Below are positions 1 through 11,660 of a stretch of DNA of 64,000 bases, piece by piece. The stretch is from Jaltomata sinuosa. Its lineage: Eukaryota; Streptophyta; Magnoliopsida; Solanales; Solanaceae. Location of the stretch: contig QJPP01003515.1 of NCBI GenBank assembly GCA_003996215.1, positions 186,001 to 250,000 on the forward strand. Reading direction: 5' to 3'. The notes beneath the pieces are model-generated. The model was not told where the DNA came from. It saw only the letters and a list, made by a program, of their open reading frames with translations, and did not search any database. A program made the translations under genes and the position numbers. The number at the start of each line of letters is the position of its first letter. Positions within the stretch are counted from its first letter, which is position 1.

Positions 1-1325
1 TGCCCAACATAGGAAACTTGTAAACCTACGGGGGCACGTAGTTCTGGGACTAAGGGTACTCTCACCCAGTCTAACTAGGTGCTAAATACTACTTCCAAAA
101 CTTACTTATAGCTCATATAATACCGGGGAATATCTTATGCCAAAAATGGTCATAACTTGTGACATATCTGATGTCAAAACTGTTGAAAAGAAATAAGACA
201 TATCTGGATGCCATGCAATTCAACTCATACATCTAAATACTTAACATATCCATAATTCAAATCATGTATTTCCTTTCTAAATTCATACTTGAAGAATTGG
301 ACATGCAATTTCATAAAATACATAAGGTCATGATATCTAATCATATCAAATTTATCTTGAAGACATGCAATTCAATGGAATCATGCTAGAAATCAACTTT
401 AGAGCTTGGGCTTTTAGAACCAATGAAAGAATCATAATCAAATCATAATTAAGGAACTGATTTCATAAGTTTTCCCCAATTTAGATCAAAACCCTAATTT
501 CACAATCTCATGACTTAACATAAGAATTGGGGGTTTTGGGCACAAGGGTTAAAGGGACCCATTGTTGAATACCCACATACCTTGATTGAAGATAACCCCC
601 TTGAATTGGAAAGACTTAGGAGGCTTTAACTTTGAGCTTGAGACTTGAAGCTTGGAGAAGAATTTTCCTTTTTTGGAGAAGAATGAAGTAATGAGAAGGA
701 ACTTAGGCTAATGAGGGTGAAAACCTTCTTGAAATAGTCAAAACAACATCATTTAAGAGATAAAAGGGTGGGTAATGACTAAAATACCCCTGTGACATAT
801 TTAAGAAAATCTGGAAAATGATCAATTTCAGGGACCACGGGTCAGTTCTACGGGTCGTTATTTGAACCACGACCCATGGTTCCACTCATGGTTCCTGACA
901 GAAGCTTCAGGCTGTAGAAGCACTTCTACGGGTCAACAGAACAGACCCGTAGAATGAACGACGGATTGTCATTTGGAGTAGTGGTTTCTGGGGACCTAGC
1001 TGGTCCTTGGTCAAACCATGACTCAGGACTACGATTTGTCATTTGGACGATGATTCGTAGAGTTGAGTCGTCATTTCAGAGGGACTTTCCAACCCTCTGA
1101 TCTGAGTTTCACGAGTGGACAGGACGGACTTGTGGTTAGAACCACGGTCCTTTGAACCAACTCGTGGTTCCAGAATAGAGGCTGAGTTAACCAAAGGAAA
1201 TCATGGTTGCATTCCACGACCCGTGGTTCAAACCACGGTCCATGGTTTGGACTCGTCCTTCTTGAAACATGAGGTTTTTCTGAGATTTCAACTTAGATAA
1301 CTGGTTTGATTTCTAGGATGTTACA
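1..1325 (-). repeat. E1 3' LTR (partial)
   Basis: Matches 7139-8494 throughout, with small indels, starting mid-LTR at the window edge. The inner boundary on the minus strand is TGTAACATCC at 1325. It holds the same promoter-proximal palindrome cluster (about 835-1255) as the 5' LTR, with more substitutions. Confidence 0.9.
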
Positions 1326-1341
1326 ATATCTCTCCCTTGGG
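1326..1341 (-). other. E1 polypurine tract
   Basis: Reading the minus strand into the 3' LTR gives a purine-rich run, CCCAAGGGAGAGATAT, directly before TGTAACATCC. A tract at this place primes plus-strand DNA synthesis in LTR retrotransposons. The 1342-1600 interval upstream of it is AT-rich 3' untranslated sequence without a readable domain. Confidence 0.65.
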
Positions 1342-1599
1342 ATCATTCTTCCTCGAATGAAAACTAAACAAGGGAATACTGAAGAGAAAACAATCCAACC
1401 ATCAACAGAACATGGAAATCAAAGAGCAAACATAAAAACTGAACTGTTCAACTTGAAAACATGATAAACTAACTTTGTAAAACAAGGATGCATGCTAGAA
1501 TCATGAGAGGCACTGGTACAATGGAATCGGAAGGACATACTAAGGAGGAAACTAGTACCTTAAGCTGGAACTGAATCAAAAGGAAAGAGATAAGGATAC

Positions 1600-2935
1600 T
1601 TGGCCTTCATGGCCTCCTCCGCTTCCCAAGTAGCACCCTCCTACAAACTAATTCCTCCAAAGGACTTTCACCGAAGCGACTTCTTTGTTCCTCAACCTTC
1701 AAACCTGACGATCAAGGATCTCCACAGGACCCTCCTCATAGGTGAGACTATTCTTCACACCCACATCCTCTAAAGGTACAATCAAGCTCGTATCACCAAC
1801 AAACTTTTTCAACAAAGAAACATGAAAAACGGGATGAACCACTTCCAACTCCGATGGCAAATCCAACTCATAAGCAACCTTACCAACCTTCCTCAGAATC
1901 TGATAAGGACCTATAAAATGGGGACTAAGCTTCCCCTTCTTGACAAATCTCATCACACCCTTCATGGGTGACACCTTTAGGAAAACCCAATCCTCAACTT
2001 CAAATTCCAACTCCCTTCTCCTCACATCCACATAAGATTTTTGTCGACTCTGAGCGGTCTTCAACCTTTCCCAAATAAGTTGAACCTTCTTCATGGTCTC
2101 ATGCATAGAATCTGGACCAATCAAGGCTGCCTCACCAACCTCAAACCAACCAATAGGAGATCTACACCTCCTACCATAAATGTCCTCAAAAGGAGCCATC
2201 TGGATACTAGAGGGAAAGTTGTTGTTGTAGGAAAACTCGATAAGAGGTAAGTGATTATCCCAATTATCTTTGAAATCGATCACACATGCTCTTAACATAT
2301 CCTCCCAAGTCTGAATAGTATGCTCTGCCTGTCTATCTATCTGAGGGTGAAAAGTTGTGCTAAGATTCACCTGGGTACCAAGACCTTTCTGAAATGATCT
2401 CCAAAACTGAGATGTAAACTGAGGACCTCTATCAGAAATGATAGACAAGGTAACACCATGCAATCGAACAATCTTCCGGATGTAGTGTCTGGCATAATCA
2501 TCTGCTGAATCAGTAGTCTTAACATCCAAGAAGTGGGATGACTTGGTAATCCAATCGATAATCACCCAAATGGAATTATGTTACCTTCGAGTACGAGGCA
2601 AGCCAGTAATAAAGTTCATATTGATTGCTTCCCACTTCTAAGTGGGAAGTTCAATACCTTGAATTATGCCACCCAACATTTGATGCTCCACCTTTACTTG
2701 TTGATAGTTAGGACACTTAGCTACAAACCCGGCTATGTCCCTCTTCATACCATTCAACCAAAAGACTTTCCATAGATCACGGTATATCTTAGTAGCACCC
2801 GGATGAATAGGATATCTAGATATCTGAGCCTCAGTTAGAATCTGTTGTCTCAGCCCATCTATATTTGGCACACATAAGTGACCCTGATAACGAAGCCCGC
2901 CATCTCCCCCTTGGGAGAAAACCTCCATCCGCTGC
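1600..2935 (-). pseudogene. pol: E1 integrase with chromodomain remnant
   Basis: This is the C-terminal part of pol, which would insert the cDNA into chromosomes. Read on the minus strand it begins with the zinc-binding region (RYPIHPGATKIYRDLW ... AKCPNYQQVK), then the catalytic core (ISDRGPQFTSQFW; PQIDRQAEHTIQTWEDMLRA), the HPVFHVSLLKK motif near 1800 and a frameshifted chromodomain tail (EGATWEAEEAMKAKYPYLF) near 1600-1660. Chromodomains of this group are known to steer insertion to heterochromatin. Damage is clear: the last zinc-finger Cys is Tyr (codon 2704-2706), the first catalytic Asp is Asn (codon 2614-2616, MNFITGLP where MDF is usual), and stops lie near 2566 and 2637 and after 1699. 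It is inactive. Confidence 0.92.
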
Positions 2936-3129
2936 TAATAAACTGCACCCTTAAGCTAAAGTAGAATGGGGTCCCTGTCTTGCTTTGCCTTCACCTCAGC
3001 TACCAAAGATGATTCAGCACCATTTTGTACAACCACATCACCTTCTATCGAGTCCATAAGGTGAACTCCCAATCGAGCTAGCCTATGAACCTCCTTAACC
3101 AATTCTTTCTTCCCATCTTAAACAGAAGA

Positions 3130-3585
3130 CACACTTCCCATGGACTGTCTCGTCAAAGTATCCGCCACGACATTGGCCTTACCTTAATTGTAAACTATAC
3201 TCATATCATAATCCTTAAGGAGCTCAAGACATCTCCTTTGTCGTAAATTCAATTCCTTTTGAGTGAACACATACTGAAGACTCTTATGATCGGTGAATAC
3301 ATCCACATGCACCGCATACAAATAATATCTCCAAATCTTCAAAGCAAAGAACACGACTGCCAACTCAAGATCATGAGTAGGATAGTTTTTCTCATGAGTC
3401 TTAAGCTGTCTCAAAGCATAAGTAATCACCCTACCATGCTGTATCAAAACACAACCCAAACCAATCCTAGAAGCATCACAATACACAACAAAATCATCTA
3501 GGTCCTCAGGTAGAGCTAACACTAGAGTTCTGGTCAATCTAGTCTTCAATTCCTGAAAGTTCTTCTCACACAAGTTGAACCACTA
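3130..3585 (-). pseudogene. pol: E1 RNase H domain
   Basis: Ty3/gypsy RNase H, which removes the RNA template strand during reverse transcription. The stretch 3184-3573 is open and retains the family residues: Asp in VVYCDAS, Glu in HDLELAVVFFALKIW and Asp in VFTDHKSLQYVFTQKELNLRQRRCLELLKDYD (split here as VFTDHKSLQYVF and RQRRCLELLKDYD). It joins the upstream RT through a one-base frameshift near 3590 and a stop where KFQW would be expected (Gln codon to TAG). Downstream a stop near 3183 precedes the connector to integrase (GKANVVADTLTRQ), which runs on to about 3130. It is one of the best-preserved parts of E1. Confidence 0.92.
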
Positions 3586-3589
3586 AAAT

Positions 3590-4598
3590 TTTACCTTTTC
3601 TGAGTCAATCGGGTCAAAAGAGCAGCAATGGAAGAAAATTCTTCCATAAACCTTCTGTAGTAACCAGCCAAACCCAAAAAGCTCCTAATATTAGATGGGG
3701 AAGTAGGTCTAGGCCAGTTATTTACTGCCTCTATCTTTTGAGAATCAACTAGGACACCATCACTAGTCATAATGTGACCCAGAAAGGCAACTGTCTGCAT
3801 CTAGAACTCACACTTGCTAAATTAAGCAAACAACTGTCTATCCTTGAGAGTTTGCAACACAACCCTCAAGTGGTCTGCATGCTCCTCCTCACTCCGAGAG
3901 TAGATGAGAATATCATCAATGAAAACAATCACAAACATATCCAGGTACTATTTGAACACACAATTTATCAAATCTATAAGGGATGCAGGAGCATTCGTCA
4001 GACCAAAAGACATCAAAACAAATTCATAATGACCATACCGAGTTCTGAATGCTGTCTTCAGAATATCACGCTCTCTAACTCGAAGCTAATAATAACAAGA
4101 TCTAAGGTCGATTTTGAAGAAGAAACTAGCACCCTGAAGCTGATCGAACAAGTCATCAATCTTAGGAATGGGATATTTATTCTTTATTATGACCCTATTA
4201 AACTGACGGTAGTTAATACACATTCTAAGAGAACCATCCTTCTTCCGAACAAACAAAACTGGGGAACCCCATGGAGAAATGCTAGGCCTGATAAAATATT
4301 TACCCAGAAGATCCCTCAACTGATCTTTCAAATCTTTGAGTTTCGCGGGAGCCATTCTATAGGGAGGAATAGAGATAGGGTTTGTATCTGGGAGAAGATC
4401 TATCCCAAAGTCTATCTCCCGCTCAGGAGAGACTCCTGGAAAATCCTCGGGAAACACTTCTGGAAAATCATTCATAATAGGAACAAACTGAAGGGATGGG
4501 GTTTTAGACTCCATGCCCATAACCCACACTATATGATAAACATACCCCTTTGAAATTATCTTCCTAGCCTTAATATAAGATATGAAATGACCTTTCAA
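3590..4598 (-). pseudogene. pol: E1 reverse transcriptase domain
   Basis: Ty3/gypsy reverse transcriptase. The minus strand shows the usual motifs in order: DFPEVFPEDFPG, IDLLPDTNPISIPPYRMAPAK, PWGSPVLFVRKKDGSLRMCINYR, KNKYPIPKIDDLFDQLQGA, KIDLRSCYY, FRTRYGHYEFVLMSFGLTNAPA, the catalytic FIDD box (codons at 3912-3923), and RSFLGLAGYYRRFMEEFSSIA near 3640. The active-site aspartates survive, but stops interrupt the frame at 4086-4088 (usual Gln after RSGYH), near 3965, near 3828 and near 3800. Several fit CAG to TAG or TGG to TAG changes. It would have been made as a gag-pol polyprotein with its neighbours. Confidence 0.94.
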
Positions 4599-4599
4599 G

Positions 4600-5070
4600 G
4601 AAGGGGGGATACCTTAACATTCTAAAACAGGTTCATTTGGGAACTTGAAACTGACCACATGGGTACGGCAATCAACAAATGCATAACATGCATATAACTA
4701 ATCCATACCAAGAAAGACATCAAAAGCAGTCATCTCCAACTCTACTAGATCTGTTGAAGTGACTCTATGAAGGACTGAGATAGGGCAATTTCAGTAGATC
4801 CTTTTGGCTAAGACTGACTCACCAACAGGAGTAGAAACACAAAAGGGTTCTAAAAGCAATTCAGTACATACTTCGAATTTGCATGTTATGTAAGGCGTCA
4901 CAAAAGATAAGGAAGCATCAGGGTCCAACAAAGCATACAAATCGAAAGAGAAGACTTTCAACATACCAGTAACAACATCTGGGGAACTCTCCTGATCCTT
5001 ACAGGAGGACATAACATAAAGGAGGTTCTAGCGCTGACCACAAGAACTAGAAGTTATGCCCTACTGGGAT
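4600..5070 (-). pseudogene. pol: E1 protease region
   Basis: Aspartic protease part of the polyprotein, which would cut Gag-Pol. The minus strand reads VTGMLKVFSFDLYALLDPDASLSFVTP: the active site usually reads DSGAS/DPGAS, and here it is DPDAS, so the central Gly is lost. Downstream are the family strings VSTPVGESVLAKRIY and AFDVFLGMD followed by a stop where the usual Trp would be (near 4700). A stop also separates 4791-5012 from the next part. The position between gag and RT and these strings support the call, while the altered active site means no activity is expected. Confidence 0.8.
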
Positions 5071-5099
5071 GGTCTACCTCATGAAGGTGCTCGGGTAGG

Positions 5100-6165
5100 C
5101 TGAGTCCTACCTCTCTATCACTTCATAGCTGAAGGGAGATCCCTGATATGATGCCCAGTCTAACCATACCCAAAACAACCCTCTCTACCAGCCAAACACT
5201 CACCGAGGTGATTCTTCCCACACATGGTACAAACGGGAAAAAAAGGCCCCTTTGCACGACCACCCTGAGCATAAGAGCCTGCACCTCTACTGGACTGATC
5301 ATGGCGGGGCCTGGAGGCCTGAGAAGGAGTACTGGCAGAAGAATGCACGGGCCCTGACGATCTCTTCTGAAAGGAAGAGCGATGTCCGCCCCCAGACTTC
5401 GGATGGATAAATCCCGAACCCTCAAATCTAGCTCTCTTGTTCTCTTTTGCCATCTCCCTAAGCTTGTCACCCTCAATCTGATGGGCATGAGTCATGAGTT
5501 GGGAAATGTTCATATCATTCATCAACAAGGCAGACCTACACACCTTCTTCACCATATCAGAAACCCTATACATAAACTTGCTCATTTGATCATGCAGGTC
5601 CGCTACCATGGAGGGAGCATATCTAGATAACTGAGTGAACTTCATACTATACTCTTGAACCAACATCGACTTCTGTCTCAAGGTCACAAATTCCTCCACC
5701 TTCGCTTGCCTCAACTCTCGGGGAAAGAACCTATCAAAGAAGGCCCTCTCAAAACACTCCCAAGTCATGGGGACCACGTCCCTCACACTATCCTCCTTCC
5801 ATTGCGTGAACCAAATGTGAGCTACATACTTGAGTTGATAGGATGCAAGCTCAACATAATCAACCCCAACCACTTGCATAAATTTGAAGATCTTCTTCAC
5901 TTTATCAATAAAGTTGAGCGGGTTCTCACTCACTTTTCAACATCAAAATTTAGGTGGGTTCATCCAGACAAAGTCACGAACTCGGGCCGCTACCCCACAT
6001 TGAGTGTGGACTGGGGAAGGATCCTACTGATTGGCCTGAGTGGCCAAAGTCTGGGCTAGCAAATAGATGGCATTTCTTAACTCCTCATTAATGACATCGG
6101 GGACCAGAAGGGGAGGAACAATATTCCGAGCGGCTCGGGGAGGCATAGCACTTCAAGAAGGCATA
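5100..6165 (-). pseudogene. gag: E1 gag with zinc knuckles
   Basis: Capsid/nucleocapsid gene of E1. It seems to start at the minus-strand ATG near 6162, but stops fall after three codons, near 6010 and near 5940. From 5933 to 5160 the frame is open and shows the Retrotrans_gag fold (LKYVAHIWFTQWKED ... MTWECFERAFFDRFFP ... QEYSMKFTQLSRYAP), a basic SQ-rich linker, and one zinc knuckle (CTMCGKNHLGEC). The second knuckle reads CFGYG followed by TAG: its second Cys has become Tyr and the Gln codon a stop. This pattern, two knuckles with the first having short spacing, is known for Tekay-clade gag. The 6166-6355 stretch is untranslated leader. Confidence 0.92.
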
Positions 6166-6355
6166 ATCTAAAATGTACAAGATAAGAATTAGAGAAACAT
6201 AAGAGTTAAGCTCTATCGCGCGACATGATCATGAAAGAAGTGAAGTTTTCTAAGACACCTCATAGCTTCCCTCTCATATGTGTGGAGCGTTTCACACACA
6301 TGAAAGAGACTCTACTCAATGTGGCTTTCAGACATCCTAGGACTCTTGAACCTGA

Positions 6356-6368
6356 GGCTCTGATACCA
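6356..6368 (-). other. E1 primer binding site (tRNA-iMet type)
   Basis: The minus strand reads TGGTATCAGAGCC three bases inside the 5' LTR, the complement of the initiator tRNA-Met 3' end used by many plant Ty3/gypsy elements. It fixes the inner edge of the 5' LTR at about 6372. Confidence 0.88.
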
Positions 6369-6371
6369 AGT

Positions 6372-8494
6372 TTTTCACGCCATGAGGTTGCCCCTAGACG
6401 TAACATGGGACTTGGGACCACAAGTGCCCAAAGCTAATCCTTGGTTATAACATTATCAAGCATAACATAAGATAAGCAGAAGCATAATAGATAAAGTTGG
6501 AATAACATAAAAGGAGAGTCAAGTCAAATAGGAATACAAGATCCATACGAAGACATCAATACTTTCTATGTTTGAAAAGCCTCTACTCATAATATAAAGA
6601 GTTGCTAGGACAAGACCCTAGCTATCTCGAAGTATGGAAATAAAAGCTAACACACGATAAGAACATAACTAGTCCTCGACCTAAGAGGACCCACCGACAG
6701 CTAACAGATACAGTGGACTGGAAGCTCTAGCCACGTGCCTGGGAAAGGACTCCTGAATCTGTATCATCAAAGGATGCAGCGCAAGATATGAGTCAGTACT
6801 ATAGGATGTACCGAGTATATGAGTGATGCATGAACATGATAAACAATTTAAAACATGCTGAGTATGTTTTAACAATTGAAATCATACTTTAAAAGTAAAA
6901 CTGGATGCAAATAACTCTATAAAACACCATAAGCTGGAAACATGATCATAAATAAGAGTCTGAAATCTGAATAAGGGTCAAGTATATTTTTAAAGAATAA
7001 ATTGTTTCTGTGGGAGGTTCTCTACACGACATAGACTATGTGATATACATGGAATCCGATGTATACGCCCCATCGAGAGGACCCAATATACCTTGCCAGG
7101 GTATAAAAGCATGATTGTGGCGTGATCACTAAAATTGATGCCCAACAGAGGGGACTTGTAAACCTATGGGGGAACGTAGTTTAGGGACTAAGAGTACTCT
7201 CACCCGGTCCAACTCGGTGCTAAATACTACTCCCAAAACATACTTGTAGCTCATATAATATCGGGGAATATTCTATGCCAAAATTAATCATAACTGGTGA
7301 CATTTCTGATGTCAAAACTGTTGAAAAGCAATAAGACATATCTGGATGCCATGCAATTCAACTCATACATCTAAAGACTTAACATAGCCATAATTAAAAT
7401 GATGCATTTCCATTCTAAATTCATACTTGAAGAATTGGGCATGCAATTTCATAAAATACATAAGGTCATGATATCTAATCATGTCAAACTTCTCTTGAAG
7501 ACATGCAATTCAATGGAATCATGCTAGAAATCAACTTTAGAGCTTGGGATTTTAAAACCAATGAAATAATCATAATCAAATCATAATTAGGCAATAAGAA
7601 ACCATGAATTTAAGCATAGAAACTGATTTCATAAGTGTTCCCCAATTTAGATCAAAACCCTAATTTCAAAAGCTCATGACTTAACATAAGAATTGGGGGG
7701 TTTATGCACAAGGGTGAAAGGAACCCATTGTTGAATACCCACATACATTGATTGAAGATAGCCCACTAGCATTGGAAAGACTTAAGAGGCTTGAACTTGG
7801 AGCTTGAGACTTGAAGCTTGGAGAAGAATTTTCCTTTTTGGGAGAAGAGTGAAGTAATGAGAAGGAACTTAGGCTAATTAGGGTGAAAAACCTTCTTGAA
7901 ATAGTCAAAATGACATCATTTAAGAGTTAAAAGGGTGGGTAATAACTAAAATACCCCTGGGACATATTTAAGAAAATCAGGAAAAATGGTCAGTTTCAGG
8001 GACTATGAGTCAGTTCTATGGGTCATCGTTTGAACCACGACCCGTGGTTCCACTCGTGGTTCCCGATAGAAGCTTCAAGCTGTAGAAGCACTTCTATGGG
8101 TCAACAGGATGGACCTGTAGAATGAAAGACAGATCATCATTTGGAGTCGTGGTTTTTGGGAACCTAGCTGGTCCTTGGTCAAACCACGACTCAGGACTAC
8201 GATTCGTCATTTGGACGACGAGTCGTAGAGTTGAGTCATCATTTCGAAGGGACTTGCCAAACCTCTGATCTGAGTTCCACGAGTGGACAAGATGGTCCCC
8301 ATTATTTAAACCACGGTCTGTAGAACCACCTTGTGGTTCTAGACCAGAGGCTGAATCAACCAAAGGGAATCACAGTTCTATTCCATGACCCATGGTTCAA
8401 ACCACGGTCTGTGGTTTGAACCCGTCCTTCCTAAAACATGAGGTTTTTCTGAGATTTCGACTTAGATAGCTGATATGATTTCTGGGGTGTTACA
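6372..8494 (-). repeat. E1 5' LTR (about 2.1 kb)
   Basis: Complete LTR, minus strand, from TGTAACACCCC at 8494 to the primer site at 6368. From its outer end it holds about 70 bp of lead-in, a palindrome cluster (8420-8000), a weak TATA-like TTAAATATG (7963-7971), a CT-rich leader-like stretch (7910-7790), then AT-rich R/U5. The LTR pair differs by many substitutions and short indels, which points to an old insertion. No gene is read in it. Confidence 0.88.
8000..8420 (-). promoter_or_regulatory. E1 U3 palindrome cluster
   Basis: Dense imperfect palindromes with CpG in the arms. Examples: AACCACG-ACC-CGTGGTT at 8033-8049 (perfect arms), CTACGATTCGTC at 8197-8208 facing GACGAGTCGTAG at 8217-8228 (one mismatch), and AAACCACGGTCTGTGGTTT near 8398-8416. 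The cluster sits just upstream, in minus-strand sense, of the TATA-like TTAAATATG. Decayed counterparts lie in the other LTR at about 835-1255. The function is unknown; the position suggests transcription control. Confidence 0.6.
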
Positions 8495-8765
8495 GGGTAT
8501 GTCGGGGCCCTATACCGACTAGTTATCACATTTTTAATTGCATACTCTTTAGAGGCTTCTTAGACATAGTTTTGTTTCAGTTGTACAGTTAGTCTACTGG
8601 GCCCTTCAGTTATCTATGTTTCAGAATATGTAAACACATGTTGATGTCCATATTGTTTCTTATCAGTTTACAACTTCAGCATGATTTTAGTATATATGTT
8701 TAGCAGGTGCTCGTATAACTCACTTGACGTCCACCCCTCCTAGCTGGGGGTGTGACATATCTCAT
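8495..8765. repeat. Fragment of an unrelated LTR, probably Ty3/gypsy
   Basis: Begins GGGTATGTCGGGG and ends near GGGGGTGTGACA. Sequence of this style (a GTATGTCGGGG run followed by TTTAGAGGCTT) is common inside long plant gypsy LTRs, but no partner exists in the window. It is bounded on the left by E1 and on the right by the point where homology to X begins. E1 probably inserted into it. Confidence 0.45.
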
Positions 8766-9854
8766 GTAGTATCTCTTATGCCTGTTTAGACTAGTTCCTA
8801 GGGGTGGTTTGTTTTCAAGTTATAGATTATTTTTCTTGTATTAAAAAGGGTTATTTTCTTGTATTTACTTTATTTTTGTCATTATCTGTTGGATCGGGGT
8901 GTAAGGGTTCTCCTATATAGGTGCCATAGAGTAAATGCTCGCACGTCCTGGTAGTTGGGTCATGACAAATGAAATTAGAGCCTAGATTACTGTTCTTCGA
9001 GTACAAGAGCAAAATGCCAAAGAGTCCTACAGATTGATGTATTGACATCCACATCTAATCTTTGGGAAGCTATGAAGCATTCTAGGAAACATCTCTCTTC
9101 TTTCATTCTTTTTGTGCGGATTGTTACCTGCTTGTATGAGTTGCATCCAATTGATATCTCTTGATTCGAATTGGTATCTCAACAAAGTAAAGGATGTTGT
9201 TTGACTCTGGTTGGGAGGACACAAGCAGGAGAAGTTTGAACCAAGAAGGTTCCAATCGCTATCTGGCTGAGAGGCTGTGGTAAGGCATGGATGATTGACT
9301 AACAGTCACCCATGGGGCGAATAGAGAGAACAATATGTTACTTGAATTTTGTTGTAACTTGAAGCTTGAAATTATGTGTGTTGCATTACTTGTATGACAA
9401 TAATTTTTGGTGTGTAATTGATTGACTTACTGTGAACATTTTGGCCTAGGTGTAGCCATAACCTGATTTTGTGTGCTTTAATTAGTGATAAATTTTTATG
9501 TGTTCGGAATTGAGATTTCATGTTACATTTCGGATAATGGCTTATCATTGGTTAAGATGGTAAGGGGATAAGACTTATGACTGTAGGGAAGCTCCAGTTT
9601 TAGGACAGCCGAGCTTGTTAAAAACCATGGGAAAAGGGGGAGAGTCCTTCTTGTATGATAGCAAAAATATGTTGTTCTGAATAGTTTTTCCCTTGTAATT
9701 CATAATTTATTTGATGATAAAGTGATGCTAAGTTTCGAATTATTCAGTGTTGGGGATGGTCTTGGGGTTATGTTTAAGACCATGGAGAGATTCAGGGGTT
9801 AATGTTGATAACTGGAAATGGGTGAAACTTGCAAAAATCTTGTATTTCTGGGGT

Positions 9855-9970
9855 GCTACCGTCAGGTCCGCCATAGTGGAACTAACTGCTATAGCAATCC
9901 TGCTATAGTAGGAATTTTCCCATTATGGTAGTACCGCTATAGCAGTATGTCAACCGCTATAGTGGAAGAG
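9855..9970 (+). promoter_or_regulatory. X internal cluster of GCTATAGC-type palindromes (copy A)
   Basis: Several variants of CCGCTATAGCGG, including a perfect GCTATAGC at 9936-9943 and CCGCTATAGTGG near 9955. It is followed by a short inverted pair (GGGGCAGAACCCC) and a CT-rich run, the same order seen at the promoter end of the X LTR. The matching site in copy B is at 36295-36410. Confidence 0.5.
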
Positions 9971-11519
9971 GGTGGGGCAGAACCCCTGCTCTTTTTTTCC
10001 CCTATTTTGTTTTTGTTCCCAAGTTGTTTCAAATTGTTAGTTGAGCTGCGAGTTACCGCATAAATTATAAGAATTAGCATCCTAATTCGATGAAAGGAAA
10101 GGGTAGATATGGTAGCCCGAGACATAGGGGTTATTGGTTTAATGCAGTGGTTTTACCTTGATTGAGTAACTAGTTGCATTGTAATGATAATGTGTAGTTA
10201 TTGAGGGAAACGTGAGATTAGGGTGGGACCAAGTTTTTGGGCATTGGTTGAATTATGATTGTCCATGGGTGGGAATAGTCGATCATGTTGTTTTTGTAAA
10301 AATAACCCATAATTGACTGAGTGGTGTGGGACACTGCTCATAGTCTTATTCTATGAAAAGGTTTTGATTAATCATAGCTCTTGGGAAGAGTATAGTGGAA
10401 TTATGGAGAATATGAAGTAAGTTGACTTGTTCATGGTCGACGATCCTTAGTAGTAGGGTCGGTTGAGGGAGTGGGGTTAGTAGATGGTTTCTTGATCAGT
10501 CATATCCCTCTTGTTAATCCTGATAGTACCTGGTATTACTGCTCATTGAGTGGTAGGGGTGTGCTTGTTATAGCATTGGTTAGGGTGCAAGTGCCCAGGT
10601 AGAATTCTCCCTAGGATGAGAGCTGACATAAATCTCAGGCGAGTATGGGTTACAATGGAATTTTGATATTATGTGGTTTAGAGATACTTGATGTATCGGG
10701 AGTAGTGGTTGATGGGAATAAAGTGATATCATGATATGCAAGGGACATAGTATCCCGTAGAAAGTTTCCTAAATGGAGTTTGAGTTAGTAGAACTCTAGG
10801 TATAGCGGAAAATGGGTTGCTACAGTGGGATCTAGTCCTCGTGGCATGGAAAATTGTTTTTGTTCATTAGTTGAATTTCTTTCACTTTGGTGTTTTGACG
10901 AGGCCCCGAATTTCTTGGGGCATTCGGGGAGGAGTACTCTTATTGGCCTGGTGTAGCTCAAAGGAATGAATTCCTTGATGGAGTGGGATAGAATTAATTT
11001 TTGGTTGAAGTTGGGTATGACAAGGGATTTGGAAGTTCTAGTGGTTTGCGTAAGGTTAAATTTACGCTATCATGGTAGAGCGTTAAGGTTCAGAGGACTA
11101 GGTCATTCTTTCCTTCTACCTTAGAGATCGTTCATGGATGAACGATGGGTAAATTTGTATTTGTTGTAACAACATGTTCAGTCATTATTAAAAGGTACCT
11201 CGTTATGGGTGAGCTATTCATGTGAAGAGCGGGTTAGAAGAACTTTTGGGTTTGGGAGTTGAAAATTTTGGGCTAGGCTAGTCTTAGAAAATTTCTGAGC
11301 GAGGTAAGGTTTAGGGCAATCTGGGAAATGATTTGGTAAAATGTCTAAGGTTGAGCTAATGTTTATGTTAGCTAAGGCGTTAGGGAGTCCGTAGGACTTT
11401 TTGAAAGTGAATTCGGGTGAGTAGAACTCCTGATATCGAAGTTGACATGAAAGGGTTGGTTGAGAACATCAGGATTTCGAAGTGCGTTCTAAAATGGGCA
11501 ATTTTGGGGGATTTCTAAG

Positions 11520-11660
11520 GTTCTGTCCCATGTCAACTGCTATAGTAGTTGATACTGCGCCACAGTGACGACCGCTACAACAGAGAAAATCCCATTATAG
11601 TGGAAGTCAAGGTGGTCAACTTTTCTATAGCGGGCGGCTACCACAATGGCGGTGGGCTGA
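11520..11660 (+). promoter_or_regulatory. X LTR U3 palindrome cluster (copy A)
   Basis: Variants of CTGCTATAGTAG, CCGCTACAACAG, CTATAGCGGGCGGCTACC and GGCGG occur upstream of TATAATT (11678-11684) and a CTCTCCTCTTC initiator-like run. It is the counterpart of 32735-32840 and 37980-38105. Confidence 0.5.

Larger units (their letters stand above)
1..8494 (-). mobile_element. E1: Tekay-like Ty3/gypsy chromovirus, 3' LTR cut by window edge
   Basis: A retrotransposon read on the minus strand. Order along the coding strand is 5' LTR (6372-8494), tRNA-iMet-type primer site, gag, protease, RT, RNase H, integrase with a chromodomain remnant, polypurine tract, then the 3' LTR (1-1325, continuing off the window). 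Sequence at position 1 matches position 7139 in the other LTR, which sets the LTR pair. The right end reads TGTAACACCCC on the minus strand, a typical TG terminus. The domain order with integrase last, the HPVFHVSLLKK motif and a chromodomain tail are known marks of chromoviruses. Every coding domain carries stops or frameshifts, so the copy is dead. The other flank lies outside the window, so no target-site duplication can be tested. Confidence 0.9.

Noticed and set aside
3774..4553. 259-codon plus-strand frame
   Set aside because: Exactly antisense to the E1 reverse transcriptase, whose motifs are unmistakable on the minus strand.
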